Assembly (NCBI GenBank): GCA_026627305.1
Contig: JAPNVD010000027.1
Location: 62,001 to 126,000, forward strand
DNA: 64,000 nucleotides
From: Sulfolobaceae archaeon
GTDB lineage: Archaea; Thermoproteota; Thermoprotei_A; Sulfolobales; Sulfolobaceae
Direction of reading: 5' to 3'
Under the pieces are notes generated by a model. That model was not told the origin of the DNA. It did not search any database and worked only from the letters and a program-made list of their open reading frames with translations. The position numbers and the translations under genes are program-made. This document shows, one piece after another, positions 44,886-55,237 of the stretch. Numbering within the stretch: position 1 is the first letter of the stretch; every line of letters begins with the position of its first letter.

Positions 44886-45557
44886 TTATTTTTCTAGAAT
44901 GACCACTAACGAGAATATTATCTTGAGGAACCAGAACTTCAATTTCATTTTCCCATACTTTTTAGCCATCTCAAACAATTCGCTTTCTCTACATACACTT
45001 CTAATTGTCTTGTATATATAGAGGTAGTCATGTATATGTCCCCTAGAGAATAGTAACGCCTCTAACGGTACAACGATTCTAGCATATATTAAGGTTAAAT
45101 AGTATACTATCTTGTTATCAGTCTTCCAAAAGTCTATTATTTGAAAAGCCTTCCTTGCAACTCTTGAGAACTCTTCTAATCCTTTTTTATGATCTAAATA
45201 TCTAAACATAAAAGCAGATACTACTAAATCGAAAGATTTATCCCTGAACGGTAAATGGTCTCCACTAGCTACTACTCTGTCAATGTTATCGTTAATAATG
45301 GTTCTTAATAGATCTTCGTTGATATCTAAAGCTACATAGTATCTCTTTCCGCACATCTCTTCAAGTATTGCTAAGTACGATCCAGGACCACTTCCTACAT
45401 CTAATATTTTGTTTCCATCACATCCTATCATGCTAACTGAAGCTTTTCTAATCTTTTCTATCTGCCCAAGTGTCATTAGCTTATTCATGAATTCGTATTT
45501 TCTTTTTATTTCGCTGAACGCTTTTATTATATCTTCATAATTTTGTTGGGACGACAC
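44886..45557 (-). CDS. Class I methyltransferase (UbiE-like)
   Basis: This 223-residue SAM-dependent methyltransferase resembles UbiE/MenG quinone C-methyltransferases. Motif I is ILDVGSGPGSYLAIL, then VALDINEDL, GDHLPFRDKSFDLVVSAFMF and RYLDHKKGLEEFSRVA. A YEFMNKLMTLGQ stretch at the N-terminus matches UbiE's typical Y..MN.. segment. The C-terminus is hydrophobic and could touch the membrane. With the Ubi genes 10-14 kb away it may methylate the quinone ring, as inference. The start is GTG. Confidence 0.75.
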   Translation of the reverse strand: MSSQQNYEDIIKAFSEIKRKYEFMNKLMTLGQIEKIRKASVSMIGCDGNKILDVGSGPGSYLAILEEMCGKRYYVALDINEDLLRTIINDNIDRVVASGDHLPFRDKSFDLVVSAFMFRYLDHKKGLEEFSRVARKAFQIIDFWKTDNKIVYYLTLIYARIVVPLEALLFSRGHIHDYLYIYKTIRSVCRESELFEMAKKYGKMKLKFWFLKIIFSLVVILEK

Positions 45558-45608
45558 ACTATATTCCTTACATGTAAGTTTTTTATTTCCTAAAAAGTTA
45601 TTTTCTGT

Positions 45609-47459
45609 ATGACTAGGTGTATAGTTCTAGGGAATGGAAGCTTAACTGTTCTCTATGACTGTAATTACGAAATACGTGAACTTTATTATCCTCTGTTTAT
45701 GGAAAATCACGCGGAAAAACTCTCTGTAGGGTTATATAAAGAAGGAAAATTTAGATGGATTAGAGATCTAAACCCTTCTATATCATATGTCCCTAATACT
45801 TTATCTTCCCTTGCCGATTTTAAGGTCGATAACACAAGAGTTCTAATAAAAGACAGTGTTGATATGGCATCTAATGTTTTAGTAAGAAAGATAAGCGTGG
45901 ACACTGATAAAGAATTGTTGTTATTCTTCACTCTAAATCTAAGTATCTATGGAAATAATATTGGTGATACAGCGCTATATGATCCTTTAACTTCCTCTAT
46001 AATTCATTATAAAAGGGCGAGGTGGTTCCTGTTTACATGTGATGTACCATTCTACGAATACGCGACAGGATATAAGGAAACTAAGGGATTGTTAGGTACA
46101 TGGAAGGACTGTGAAGATGGAAAATTATCTATGAATCCAATAGCACAGGGTTCAGTTGATTCTGCAGTTAGCATAAAGGTTAACGGTTCAAAGACATTTT
46201 ATTGCTGGCTTATAGCTGGTAAAAGCTATTATGACGTAAAGAAGATAAACGAATACGTTAAGTATAGGACACCTGAATATTTACTAAAGAGAACGGAAGA
46301 TTATTGGAAAGCGTGGCTATATAAGGCGAGGAAGTATAACGATGAGGTCAAGAGAAGTTTACTGACAATCGTAGCGCATTGGCAACATAATGGAGCACTT
46401 CCCGCATCCCTGGATACTGATATAATAAAGTTTAATAGAGATACATATAATTACGTTTGGCATAGAGATGCCGCATTTTCAGCAATTGCAATGAGCTTAT
46501 TGGGCTATGCTGAACAACCAAGGCAATTCTTTAAGTTTACCCTTCCACTAATTCAGAACTATGGTTTTTTGTTCCAGAAATACACTGCTCATGGGTATTG
46601 GGGTTCTACATGGCATCCTTGGACTTCAGGTTATATACCAATTCAAGAAGATGAGACTGCATTAACTCTTTATGCTCTATGGGTGTACTTTAAAAAGTTT
46701 GAAGATGTGGATTTCATTAAACCATTTTATTCACCTCTAATAAAAGCAGCCGCAAACTTTCTCATATCTTATTACGATAAGGAGTTAAATTTGCCTTTAC
46801 CATCTTATGATCTATGGGAAGAGAGGCTTGGAGTTCATATTTTCACTTCTTCAGCAGTCTATATTGCTTTACTATCAGCAGCTGATTTTGCAAACTTCTT
46901 TGGAGACACAGATTTAAGTAAAACATATGCATCTATTGCAAGGAAACTTAGGGATTCCGTAGTAAACAATTTCTATGTTAACGATCACTTCGTTAGAACT
47001 TTAATAACTGAAAAAGGAAAGATAATAAACAAAGATTCTACAGTGGACGCGAGTTCATTATTTGTAACCCTCTTTGGTTTATTAAAGCCTGATGAGCCAA
47101 TCGCAATAAAGAATAGGGAGGTTGTCGAGAACACATTGTTAGTTGATGGTGGTATTATAAGATATGAAAACGATTATTATATGCGAGAAGAGAATCAAAA
47201 ACCGAACAGATGGTACATAACCACGTTATGGCTTGCTCAACATTATGCATATGAAGGAAAGGAAGATAAGGCTTATGAATATCTTGAATGGGTTTTAAGG
47301 AACTCGTTAAAGACAGGGATAATACCAGAACAGATTTCACCAACAGGTAAATATCCTTCAGTAGCACCATTAGTCTGGAGCCACGCTGAACTGATTAAAA
47401 CTTACTATATTCTAGAGAACGGTTTCGAAGAATTAATACCACCTCAGCCGTTGGCGTAA
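45609..47459 (+). CDS. GH15 glucosidase (glucoamylase or trehalase)
   Basis: This 616-residue protein has the GH15 layout: an N-terminal beta-sandwich (1-230) and an (alpha/alpha)6 barrel. Key segments are YNYVWHRDAAFSAIAMSLLG, IQEDETALTLYALW (general acid Glu) and GIIPEQISPTG followed by LVWSHAELIK near the end. No signal peptide is present, so it acts on intracellular glycogen, maltooligosaccharides or trehalose. The 3' end carries an antisense C/D-box sRNA candidate. Confidence 0.9.
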   Translation: MTRCIVLGNGSLTVLYDCNYEIRELYYPLFMENHAEKLSVGLYKEGKFRWIRDLNPSISYVPNTLSSLADFKVDNTRVLIKDSVDMASNVLVRKISVDTDKELLLFFTLNLSIYGNNIGDTALYDPLTSSIIHYKRARWFLFTCDVPFYEYATGYKETKGLLGTWKDCEDGKLSMNPIAQGSVDSAVSIKVNGSKTFYCWLIAGKSYYDVKKINEYVKYRTPEYLLKRTEDYWKAWLYKARKYNDEVKRSLLTIVAHWQHNGALPASLDTDIIKFNRDTYNYVWHRDAAFSAIAMSLLGYAEQPRQFFKFTLPLIQNYGFLFQKYTAHGYWGSTWHPWTSGYIPIQEDETALTLYALWVYFKKFEDVDFIKPFYSPLIKAAANFLISYYDKELNLPLPSYDLWEERLGVHIFTSSAVYIALLSAADFANFFGDTDLSKTYASIARKLRDSVVNNFYVNDHFVRTLITEKGKIINKDSTVDASSLFVTLFGLLKPDEPIAIKNREVVENTLLVDGGIIRYENDYYMREENQKPNRWYITTLWLAQHYAYEGKEDKAYEYLEWVLRNSLKTGIIPEQISPTGKYPSVAPLVWSHAELIKTYYILENGFEELIPPQPLA

Positions 47460-47490
47460 ACATCATCAGTTCAGCTAGGGCTCTCATCAC
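47444..47490 (-). ncRNA. Candidate C/D-box sRNA antisense to GH15 3' end
   Basis: The minus strand reads box C GTGATGA (47490-47484), spacer GAGCCCTAG, D' CTGA (47474-47471), a C'-like TGATG (from 47465, or an overlapping TGATGA from 47468), and D CTGA (47447-47444). If C' is TGATGT at 47465-47460 the D guide is exactly 12 bases, TTACGCCAACGG; the D' spacer is only 9 bases, shorter than usual. The last 16 bases overlap the GH15 stop and terminal codons antisense. The irregular spacing lowers confidence. Confidence 0.45.
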
Positions 47491-47525
47491 TTTAAGCTTA
47501 TTTTTAACTGTAATAAGATTCAGAT

Positions 47526-48068
47526 ATGTTACCTATAAATATTGGTATAGCTGCGAGCAGTAGTTATGAGAATAAGGAGATAGCTGAACGATTTATAAAC
47601 TCCTTACCTTATAACGTTAATATCATAGTAGGAGGATATTGGGGTTTAATGAAAAATGTGGCTGATGCCGCAGCTGCTAGAGGATTAAGAGTGATATTTA
47701 TTATGCCAGAGAGCGCTAAAGCATATCCCGAACCAAGACAGGAATTTATTGTTATTAATACGGGTTTAGAATATAGGGCTAGATCAGTTATTCTATGCAA
47801 GAGCTCAGATGTATTAGTAAGCTTAGGTGGTGAAGCTGGGACATTAATTGAAATTTTTATGGCTTATGCTATGGGAATACCTGTTGTAGTATTGAAAAAT
47901 ACAGGTTTGCCAACAGATAATCTGGAAAAAGGTTTCGGTAGATTCATAGATAATAGAAAAACGTCTGAAATCTATTATGCAGAGACGCCAGAAAATGCTG
48001 CCTTGCTTTCAGTTAAATTAGGTTATTTACATGCATTAAATAGGAAAACTGCTCCAATTTATGGTTAG
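47526..48068 (+). CDS. LOG-like (TIGR00725 type) nucleotide-binding protein
   Basis: This 180-residue Rossmann-like protein belongs to the SLOG/LOG superfamily. It has NVNIIVGGYWGLMKNVADAA and RARSVILCKSSDVLVSLGGE followed by AGTLIE, which form the phosphate-binding site (GGxxGxM and GGxGT patterns). Relatives cleave nucleoside monophosphates to base and ribose phosphate or bind nucleotides. The substrate is unknown. Its stop overlaps the isochorismatase-fold gene tail to tail by 4 bases. Confidence 0.85.
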   Translation: MLPINIGIAASSSYENKEIAERFINSLPYNVNIIVGGYWGLMKNVADAAAARGLRVIFIMPESAKAYPEPRQEFIVINTGLEYRARSVILCKSSDVLVSLGGEAGTLIEIFMAYAMGIPVVVLKNTGLPTDNLEKGFGRFIDNRKTSEIYYAETPENAALLSVKLGYLHALNRKTAPIYG

Positions 48069-48658
48069 ACTCTCACGCCCCATGCGTTTATAAGATCCTG
48101 AGTTTTTACTACTAAGAATAATTTTCTCATATTAGCTAACGACCTTTCATGAGCCTCTCTATCAGAAGATGATACTGCATCTTCTACAATTATTGGCAAA
48201 AATCCTCTATTGTAAGCATCCCTTGCACTTGACTCTACTCCTATTTCTGTCGCTATGCCCGTAAATATTAGAGTGGTTGCACCAACATTTCTAGCCATAT
48301 ATTCAAAATTAGTTCCTATAAATATACTTGTAGTACTTTTATCTATTACTACTTCATTTCTCATAGGATTTACTGCTAATGCTAAATCCGATGCTGTAAA
48401 CCTCATGTTTCCCCACCTATTAAGAACTCTTAGAACTGGGGATTGATACTGAGGAGGAAGTGGTGATATCCTAGTAAATACTATTTTAACTCTTGCTGCT
48501 CTCGCAGCGCGTAAGAGTAAATTAAGGTTCTTGAGAAATTCTTCTCTGTTAAATATGCTATTAACTAACATTCTTTGAACATCCCATACAACGAGAATTG
48601 TTTTTGAGGGAGTGACTAACTGTCTTAAATTGACTTTCACGCTTTGCATACTATTCAT
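48065..48658 (-). CDS. Isochorismatase-fold protein lacking catalytic Cys
   Basis: This 197-residue protein has the cysteine-hydrolase (isochorismatase) fold. The Asp in TILVVWDVQRML and the Lys in VIDKSTTSIFIGT are kept, but the nucleophile loop reads TGIATEIGVESSARDAYNRG, with Gly where nicotinamidase-type enzymes have Cys (T-x-x-CV). True isochorismatases also work without Cys, so activity is possible by another mechanism. The start could be the second Met three codons in. The substrate is unknown. Confidence 0.85.
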   Translation of the reverse strand: MNSMQSVKVNLRQLVTPSKTILVVWDVQRMLVNSIFNREEFLKNLNLLLRAARAARVKIVFTRISPLPPQYQSPVLRVLNRWGNMRFTASDLALAVNPMRNEVVIDKSTTSIFIGTNFEYMARNVGATTLIFTGIATEIGVESSARDAYNRGFLPIIVEDAVSSSDREAHERSLANMRKLFLVVKTQDLINAWGVRV

Positions 48659-48734
48659 TCATTATAGTAGAGTATATAGAAGTTTCTTATGTTATGTAGT
48701 GTAGATTATATACTTAAACAAGCTTATTGCTTAT

Positions 48735-50063
48735 TTATTTTCTCTCTTCTGGTTCTTCATTTATAGCCATATCTCTAATTTCAGCAAATAGAAATCCTGC
48801 AATGATAAATAAGAGGAAGAAGTCTATAGCAGCTGTGGCACTACTTTCTGAAGAGTATACCAAAGTAATAATAGAGTAAATTGCGGCGATAACAGCAATT
48901 ATAAGCTCTAATAGCCTCTTGCTAATTCTCCTCAACGAGATTCTAAGCAGTGAAAAGTTAGACGCTATGTGAACAAATAGATTGGCAAGTAATGAAATGC
49001 CACCAACTATCTCAAATGCTACAAAGGGGTTCTTAAAAATATATAATGCCGTTAAAGAACTTAATATATATAACATAATCGTAACATAATTTGAATATAT
49101 TGGGCCTCTCTCTGGAGCTAACTTTGTTAATTGCTTTGGAAATATTTCGTTTTCTGCCATGGCGAATATAGTCCTAGATGTCGCTAACATGAATGATAAA
49201 GAGCCCAAAACTCCATCATTGAATGCTGCAAATATTACAAATATTAAAGTCAATAATCCAAATTTACTCTCTATTAATTTTAGTATATCTAACCCATTTA
49301 ATGAAATATGGAAATATACTAGGTGATCTAAAATACCATAAATATCGAAAGAAGCTAATAAACCTCCCAAGAGGATGACTGTAACTATTGCCATACTCAC
49401 GGTCCTTTTAGGGTTCTTAACTTCACCACTTATTGGTGCTATACTTCCATAGCCTGTAGGTATTGAAGATCCAAAGAGAATTGCAAAGAATAGCTTAGAA
49501 AAGTTGAGTGAGACATGAAATGGATTATAGAACCTGAAACCAGTAGATGATATAAACAAAAGGCTTAAAGCCACCAATATTCCTATCTCTAGGCTACTTG
49601 CGAATATTGCATACTTAGAAGAAGGACGTATGCCAAGTGCCATGAAAAGTGATGATAAAAACAATACGAATAATATCACAAACCAAGGATTTACGTTAAA
49701 TATATGCGAAATTAGATAGGTAGTTCCTAAAATGTAAGCAGAGCCATAAAATGAGGAATAAAGGATATATACCCATCCAGTCTCTAGACCTAATTTTTTA
49801 GTCAAGGAATACCATGCATATGTATAATATCCTCCCTCTTTTGTAAACCTTTTAGAAAGTTCGTATACTGTTAAGCCATTTATTAAAGTTAGAAGTGTAC
49901 CTAATATTACTGCTATAGGTGCAAAAGTACCAATTGTTGCTATGACTACAGCACCATAAGTTAATATACTAAGAAAAGGTGATTGTCCACCTAATGATAA
50001 GAATACTATATCTAGGAAATTAAGAACTCTCTGTGGCCTCTCCATACTAGCCTTTTGTGTCAT
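48735..50063 (-). CDS. Amino acid permease (APC superfamily)
   Basis: This 442-residue integral membrane protein has about twelve hydrophobic helices and the APC pattern: an N-terminal FLSLGGQSPFLSILTYGAVV helix with an unwound Gly-rich break, ELSKRFTKEGGYYTYAWYSL, and ISGEVKNPKRTVSMAIV. It takes up amino acids or amines; the specific substrate cannot be read. Between its start and the next gene is a 234-base gap that holds only a 31-codon frame described separately. Confidence 0.88.
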   Translation of the reverse strand: MTQKASMERPQRVLNFLDIVFLSLGGQSPFLSILTYGAVVIATIGTFAPIAVILGTLLTLINGLTVYELSKRFTKEGGYYTYAWYSLTKKLGLETGWVYILYSSFYGSAYILGTTYLISHIFNVNPWFVILFVLFLSSLFMALGIRPSSKYAIFASSLEIGILVALSLLFISSTGFRFYNPFHVSLNFSKLFFAILFGSSIPTGYGSIAPISGEVKNPKRTVSMAIVTVILLGGLLASFDIYGILDHLVYFHISLNGLDILKLIESKFGLLTLIFVIFAAFNDGVLGSLSFMLATSRTIFAMAENEIFPKQLTKLAPERGPIYSNYVTIMLYILSSLTALYIFKNPFVAFEIVGGISLLANLFVHIASNFSLLRISLRRISKRLLELIIAVIAAIYSIITLVYSSESSATAAIDFFLLFIIAGFLFAEIRDMAINEEPEERK

Positions 50064-50192
50064 ATACTACAAAAAAGAAGAGAACAAGGAGTACAAAAAA
50101 TCTTCTGCTAACCAATGTATAAGCGATATTATATATAATATGTATGTAAATAGTAGTATTTAATATTTTCAAAATTATTTTATTATATAGTT

Positions 50193-50288
50193 TTAAATCT
50201 GTAAAATATTTATGGCTTCTATCAGATTATCAGTAGTTTCTTCGTTAAGCGAGCAAATTGTTTCAAAATCAAGTAGAGATCTTTTCAA
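50193..50288 (-). CDS. Possible 31-codon frame after the metallopeptidase gene
   Basis: In the same frame as the metallopeptidase-like gene, 34 open codons follow its TGA (50298-50300). From TTG 50288 they would encode LKRSLLDFETICSLNEETTD and a further 11 residues to a TAA at 50193. The composition looks like a normal amphipathic helix. It may be a separate microprotein, a former C-terminal extension, or chance. Confidence 0.25.
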   Translation of the reverse strand: MKRSLLDFETICSLNEETTDNLIEAINILQI

Positions 50289-50297
50289 AAATCTATG

Positions 50298-50717
50298 TCA
50301 TATATAGGTGTTAGGTTTACCGTAAAGCTTTTGCGATTTAATCAAGTACATATCTCTAGGATCCGCAAGTCTATATGCTAATGAGTATGCATAGCTATTT
50401 TGTCCAAATTTCTTCTCAAGAAGCTCTATACTTATTCTTCTCACTTCTCTTTCATCCGCAATCCCTAGTAAATGAAGGTACTCATGGAGTTCTATAACAT
50501 ATAGATACTCATATTGTTTACCAAGCATCTTAGCCTGCATGTAAGGTGTTTCATTTATATATATCGATAGTTCGCCATTCTTTACAAAGGCCAACACTCC
50601 TTCATGCACATTTACAAATTTAATATTTATTTTGTCTTTAATCTCTTTTTGAAGAGTATATTTCACATCTCTTTTAATTTCCTCCAAAATAGTTTCTGGA
50701 GATATTACTATAGGCAT
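50298..50717 (-). CDS. Putative small zinc metallopeptidase-like protein
   Basis: The protein (139 residues from ATG 50717) contains ELHEYLHLLGIADEREVRR, an HExxH-type zinc motif followed by L-x-G-x-x-D/E, as in gluzincin/metzincin-like and archaemetzincin-type peptidases. The frame is open to 50861, but the extra 48 residues (many Phe/Ile/Tyr) look like untranslated AT-rich DNA, so I prefer the ATG before MPIVISPET. No signal peptide is seen. Peptidase activity is inferred only from the motif. Confidence 0.6.
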   Translation of the reverse strand: MPIVISPETILEEIKRDVKYTLQKEIKDKINIKFVNVHEGVLAFVKNGELSIYINETPYMQAKMLGKQYEYLYVIELHEYLHLLGIADEREVRRISIELLEKKFGQNSYAYSLAYRLADPRDMYLIKSQKLYGKPNTYI

Positions 50718-50982
50718 TGGCGTATTCAATCTATCTACTTTTGCGTAGAATAAAAAGATTTTGGTATTTTCTAAAGTTAAAGGATAAATTAGATTATTAG
50801 AATTAAAGAAAAATTTTATAGTGATAATTTCATATAAACAATATACTATAGATTTCAACATAAAATCTAAAAAGTAATGATAATTAATTCTGTAAAATGT
50901 TAATATTAATCAGAAATCTAGTGAAGCATTTTAAATATTTTTTAGAATTGATTAGAGTCAATAATACGCTCTTAGCTCAGTT

Positions 50983-52968
50983 TTAGATTTTGAGGAATTT
51001 CGGTGGAAATACAACAGTAAATTTCTCTTTTAAGAATTCATTAAAATCTTCACCTACGTCTGCCGAAAATTCCTTAATCACTGGTTCTAATTCTTTGAAT
51101 TCTTCCTCATTAAGTTCTCTATATTCATAAGTTGGTATACCGAGTTTGTCTTCTATTAGTTTCCTTAAATACTCTCTCCCCCTACCCTCTAAACTTTTCA
51201 CTAGCTCTATGTATTCCTTATCTTTCAGTTGTTCATATTCTTCAGGACTAATTATGTTATCTATCACTAGAGCTCTTAGCAGATTCAAAATTTCAATTTT
51301 AGGCGGTTGTAAGCCTATCTTATTTGGTGACACCTTACCTCTGATTAATATTTTACCTCCTATCATTCCCGTTCCTATGAAATATCCAACTGGTTCACTT
51401 TTTGATCCCCTCCCAAAAACTACTATTATCCCTCCTGCCATGTATTCACCAAGATAATTATCCACCCTACCCCCGATTATTAGATAAGGCTTCCTATCTT
51501 TATATTGCCTCATCTGTATACCAACTCTATTTCCTGCATTTCCCTTTACGAATATTTTACCGCTTTGAAACGTTTGAGCTAAAACATCTCTAGCATCTCC
51601 TAATATCACTACTTTTCCTTCGTGCATTGTATCGCAGCAATCATCACCAACGTTTCCGTAAACATAAAACTCGTTTCCATCATTTAAGTTAGCCAAACAA
51701 TTTCCCGCAACACCATAAAGCTCGATTCTAACACCCCTTATGTTTTTGGAGGGTAAATTTATTCCTATATACCTATGTCCTAAAACGTTAGCTACTCTTA
51801 CTAATCTTTTACCCTTCTCTATCTCCTTCAATATATAATAATTTAATTCCCTGTAATCTATGTTATGGGCATCAATGTCGTACTCTTTTGGTCTGAAAAT
51901 GGGTGGTGGAGAAAACATGTCAATTTCTTCTAGAGGTCTACCATATCTTATAACCCCCTTATTCAAAGACGCGAGGAAATATTCACCTGGCTTTAGTGTC
52001 CATACCCTGGCGTTAGGGCTTAGTTCTCTGATCTCATTCTCCTCACTAGCTATATAGTAGTAGTTTTCGTCCTCTCCCATAATCATGGGTCTAAATTTAT
52101 TTCTATCAGCTATGCCGATTAGGTATAAATCATCTCCTGAATCATATCCTATAATTACGGAAAATGGACCATCAAGCCTAGCGTTTCTAAGCATATGTTC
52201 TACAAATGGGTCTAATGGTCTTATCCTCCTTGAGGGGTTTATAAGAATTTCAATAGTTTCTTCTAGGCTAAAGCCTTCATTTACTAATTCCTCAAATAGG
52301 AATGCTATAACTTCGCTATCAGTACCCACAAAACTTTCTATGCCTTTAGATTTTAAGAACTCCATATTTGCTCCAAAAGAACTAATATCACCGTTATGTA
52401 CTACTGCTACGTTAAATGAAGAAAAGGGATGTGACCAGTAAGGATAATAACCTGGCGAATTTGTAGGTTGCCTTGTGTGTGCTAACCACATATCGCCTTC
52501 GATTTCATCTATATTATAAATTCTGGCAATATCTAATGGATATCCTACTCCTTTGTATACCTGAAGAGAGGAGCCTGCACTATAGATTCTACCTATTTTG
52601 TCTTTCCACAGCCTGAAATTAAGTGTTCTCATTTTCATCTTAATTAAGTTAAGGTCAGCTAATGCTATAACACTACAACTGCAGATGTCATTTATTTCTG
52701 CCTCTTTTATGACGTCAATTACGTTTATGCCTTCCTTTTCTAAAAGTTCTCTAACTTCATCTTCTGACCCTCTATAAAATATTTTGAGTAGGTAGTAATT
52801 TTGAGATTTAAAATTAAAAACTGCGAAACCTGCTCCTCTATCGCTTCCTCTAAACCTTACTCTTTCTATTGCCCTTACTACGTCTTTTCCTTTTATTTTG
52901 CTTGCATTTCTCTTCCTTAATATTCCAAATATGCCACAACCAGAAGGATAGTATTCTCCTTCTATCAT
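50983..52968 (-). CDS. Glutamate synthase, glutaminase plus GXGXG domains
   Basis: This 661-residue protein joins two parts of the bacterial large subunit: the N-terminal class II amidotransferase (catalytic Cys11 in [35 protein letters not shown]) and the C-terminal GXGXG beta-helix ([13 protein letters not shown] to [17 protein letters not shown]). The FMN/synthase domain is on the next protein upstream, which overlaps by 4 bases. Together they convert glutamine and 2-oxoglutarate to glutamate. The ten residues before Cys11 should be removed to expose the nucleophile. Confidence 0.9.
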   Translation of the reverse strand: MIEGEYYPSGCGIFGILRKRNASKIKGKDVVRAIERVRFRGSDRGAGFAVFNFKSQNYYLLKIFYRGSEDEVRELLEKEGINVIDVIKEAEINDICSCSVIALADLNLIKMKMRTLNFRLWKDKIGRIYSAGSSLQVYKGVGYPLDIARIYNIDEIEGDMWLAHTRQPTNSPGYYPYWSHPFSSFNVAVVHNGDISSFGANMEFLKSKGIESFVGTDSEVIAFLFEELVNEGFSLEETIEILINPSRRIRPLDPFVEHMLRNARLDGPFSVIIGYDSGDDLYLIGIADRNKFRPMIMGEDENYYYIASEENEIRELSPNARVWTLKPGEYFLASLNKGVIRYGRPLEEIDMFSPPPIFRPKEYDIDAHNIDYRELNYYILKEIEKGKRLVRVANVLGHRYIGINLPSKNIRGVRIELYGVAGNCLANLNDGNEFYVYGNVGDDCCDTMHEGKVVILGDARDVLAQTFQSGKIFVKGNAGNRVGIQMRQYKDRKPYLIIGGRVDNYLGEYMAGGIIVVFGRGSKSEPVGYFIGTGMIGGKILIRGKVSPNKIGLQPPKIEILNLLRALVIDNIISPEEYEQLKDKEYIELVKSLEGRGREYLRKLIEDKLGIPTYEYRELNEEEFKELEPVIKEFSADVGEDFNEFLKEKFTVVFPPKFLKI

Positions 52969-55109
52969 AAGGATCCCGCGGGCTTTACTCTTAAGACATT
53001 CCTTATCTTAGATGGTAGGTTAACAGCTCTCAATAGTTCTCTATTACCAACAATAGTAGATTGAATACTATAAGCGCCTGCAGCACCAGCTAATAATGCC
53101 AACTCCTTCTTAATGCCTACAAGGAAATTGAAGGTTTTTTCTTTTATCTCTTCCTTTTTGCTAACTCTTGGATTTACAACTTTAAATATTATATCCCCTG
53201 GAATTATTACACTATCAGCACCTAGAAGCAAAAGTTTAAACACATCAGCTGAATCTCTGATATTTCGAGTCTTCACTATTATATCATAGTTATTACGAAC
53301 GCCAGCTTCTTTCAATTTCGTATCTAAGTCTGATAATACAACCTCTAAGTCATCATTTCCTATATCTTCATCAATTATAAATCCTGATGTTTTGGCGTTT
53401 AAGAGATCATCAATTCTGTACGAATCAGAAGGTATTAGAATATATTTATCCTGATAAGGTAAAGTTGCCCATGTTAAGATTCCTTTACCATCTTTACTAA
53501 ACGACACATCCTCATAATTCGATATTGCACCTATATCGAAAATTAAGGTGCTAGTAGCTAATGAAGCCCAACTCCACGCTAATTTATATTCTGTATCAAG
53601 GTTTGTTACATCTATAATTACTGGCATTGAAAGATAGATTTTTCCTTTATTAAGATAAAATGAAGTATCAATGTCTTCTCTATACGGATCTATTGATGGT
53701 CTAGTTACCTGTGCTCCATCAATCCTTAACCAGTCTGTTATGCGTGCGGGCTTTTTAACATCTGGTGGTGCATTACTTCCCATGCTAACTATTACTGCAT
53801 CTCCCTTATTCACTAATTCGTGTAAATATGATAATCTCTCTCTATCCCATAATTCGCCTAACTTATATTCCTGTTCATAAGTAGTTCCATCAATACCTAA
53901 GATTCTTAGGGTTTCCTCATCTAAGTTATTTCCAAAAAGTAGGTCTCTTCTTCCCCTTAACTTATCGATGCTGTCTAATCCAAGATTATCTAGTATGTTG
54001 GCTAGTTCAAGAGTGAAGCCCCTTATGAAGTTTACTAGAGATTTAGTTCCAAACTCTAAATCTAATATTCTGCTTCCATCTATTTTATTAGTAAGTGAAG
54101 TCGGACAGTAACCAATATGACATTTATCACATTGAATGCATCCCATTGCTATAAGTGCTGCCGTTCCTACACTTACGACATCTGCTCCTAGCGCTATTAA
54201 TTTTGCTGCATCATTAGCAGAGGAAACCCTTCCTGCTGCTATAATAGTAAATTTCTCTCTTAACCCTTCTTTACGCAATATATAATCTGCAGATGCCACA
54301 GCAAGCTCAATTGGCATCCCTAAATTATCCCTAACTACAAATGGTGTAGCACCAGTACCAGCTCCATGCCCATCAATGATTACACCATCCGCCTTCATTC
54401 TTGCTATTCCTGAAACTATATATGGGATATAATTTGTCGCCGCAACCTTAACAAATACCGGTTTTCCTGTAGCTTCCTTTAATGCTTCAATTCTCTGTCC
54501 TAAATCCTCTATTGAGTAAATATCGTGATGAGGTGCTGGCGACAATGCATCTATACCTTTAGGAATTCTTCTCAGTTCTGAAATTATATCTACAACTTTA
54601 CTTCCAGGTAAATGTCCTCCAATCCCCGGCTTAGCCCCTTGACCTATTTTTATTACAATGCCCATCCCTGCTGTTAATGTCTTTATATCAACACCGAACC
54701 TAGCTGATGCCCATTGTGTGAAAAATCGTTTATATTTTGCTATTTCTGGATGTAGACCTCCTTCTCCAGTACCAGCCAATGTTTCAGTGATCTCAGCTGC
54801 CCTTACTATCGCGATATTAGGATTTCCGCTTAGTGCTCCGAATGACATATCTCCAAGGTATAATGGTGTAGACATATGTATGCCATTAACTGTTACATCC
54901 GTTTTTGCATTAGGTTCTAAAGATATCTCTTGTCCATGTTGTTTGAACGTTATTCTGTCGAGAATCCTTAAGGATTCCACATTTTCGTTAAAGATCATTT
55001 GTGGTTTTCCTGTGAGAGCTAGCTTTCTAATATGTTCTATCTTATCTATCGTCCAAAACGACTCATATTCTTTGCTAGGAACTACTATGAACTTGTTTGA
55101 TATCAACAT
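52965..55109 (-). CDS. Glutamate synthase, FMN-binding domain protein
   Basis: This 714-residue protein carries the FMN/2-oxoglutarate-binding barrel of glutamate synthase. Key segments are [51 protein letters not shown] and the [3Fe-4S] site [13 protein letters not shown]. After about residue 430 a second region ([20 protein letters not shown] to the end) looks like a degenerate barrel: [13 protein letters not shown] parallels [13 protein letters not shown] of the first. The subunit order (central-like domain after FMN) differs from bacterial GltB. It lies directly downstream of argX. Confidence 0.9.
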   Translation of the reverse strand: MLISNKFIVVPSKEYESFWTIDKIEHIRKLALTGKPQMIFNENVESLRILDRITFKQHGQEISLEPNAKTDVTVNGIHMSTPLYLGDMSFGALSGNPNIAIVRAAEITETLAGTGEGGLHPEIAKYKRFFTQWASARFGVDIKTLTAGMGIVIKIGQGAKPGIGGHLPGSKVVDIISELRRIPKGIDALSPAPHHDIYSIEDLGQRIEALKEATGKPVFVKVAATNYIPYIVSGIARMKADGVIIDGHGAGTGATPFVVRDNLGMPIELAVASADYILRKEGLREKFTIIAAGRVSSANDAAKLIALGADVVSVGTAALIAMGCIQCDKCHIGYCPTSLTNKIDGSRILDLEFGTKSLVNFIRGFTLELANILDNLGLDSIDKLRGRRDLLFGNNLDEETLRILGIDGTTYEQEYKLGELWDRERLSYLHELVNKGDAVIVSMGSNAPPDVKKPARITDWLRIDGAQVTRPSIDPYREDIDTSFYLNKGKIYLSMPVIIDVTNLDTEYKLAWSWASLATSTLIFDIGAISNYEDVSFSKDGKGILTWATLPYQDKYILIPSDSYRIDDLLNAKTSGFIIDEDIGNDDLEVVLSDLDTKLKEAGVRNNYDIIVKTRNIRDSADVFKLLLLGADSVIIPGDIIFKVVNPRVSKKEEIKEKTFNFLVGIKKELALLAGAAGAYSIQSTIVGNRELLRAVNLPSKIRNVLRVKPAGSL

Positions 55110-55237
55110 TTTTGGTAATAAAATTTCTGTATACCCCCCTATTTAAGTGTTTATGAAAAAATATGAAAGATGATTAGCACGCGATTAATGATGAAAAATT
55201 TATAATTATAAAAAAAGGATTAAATCTACATAGTCTG

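Noticed and set aside
55150-55237. ATGATGA-like element before argX end as another sRNA
   Set aside because: A box C-like stretch is present near 55188 but no D box follows on the same strand.
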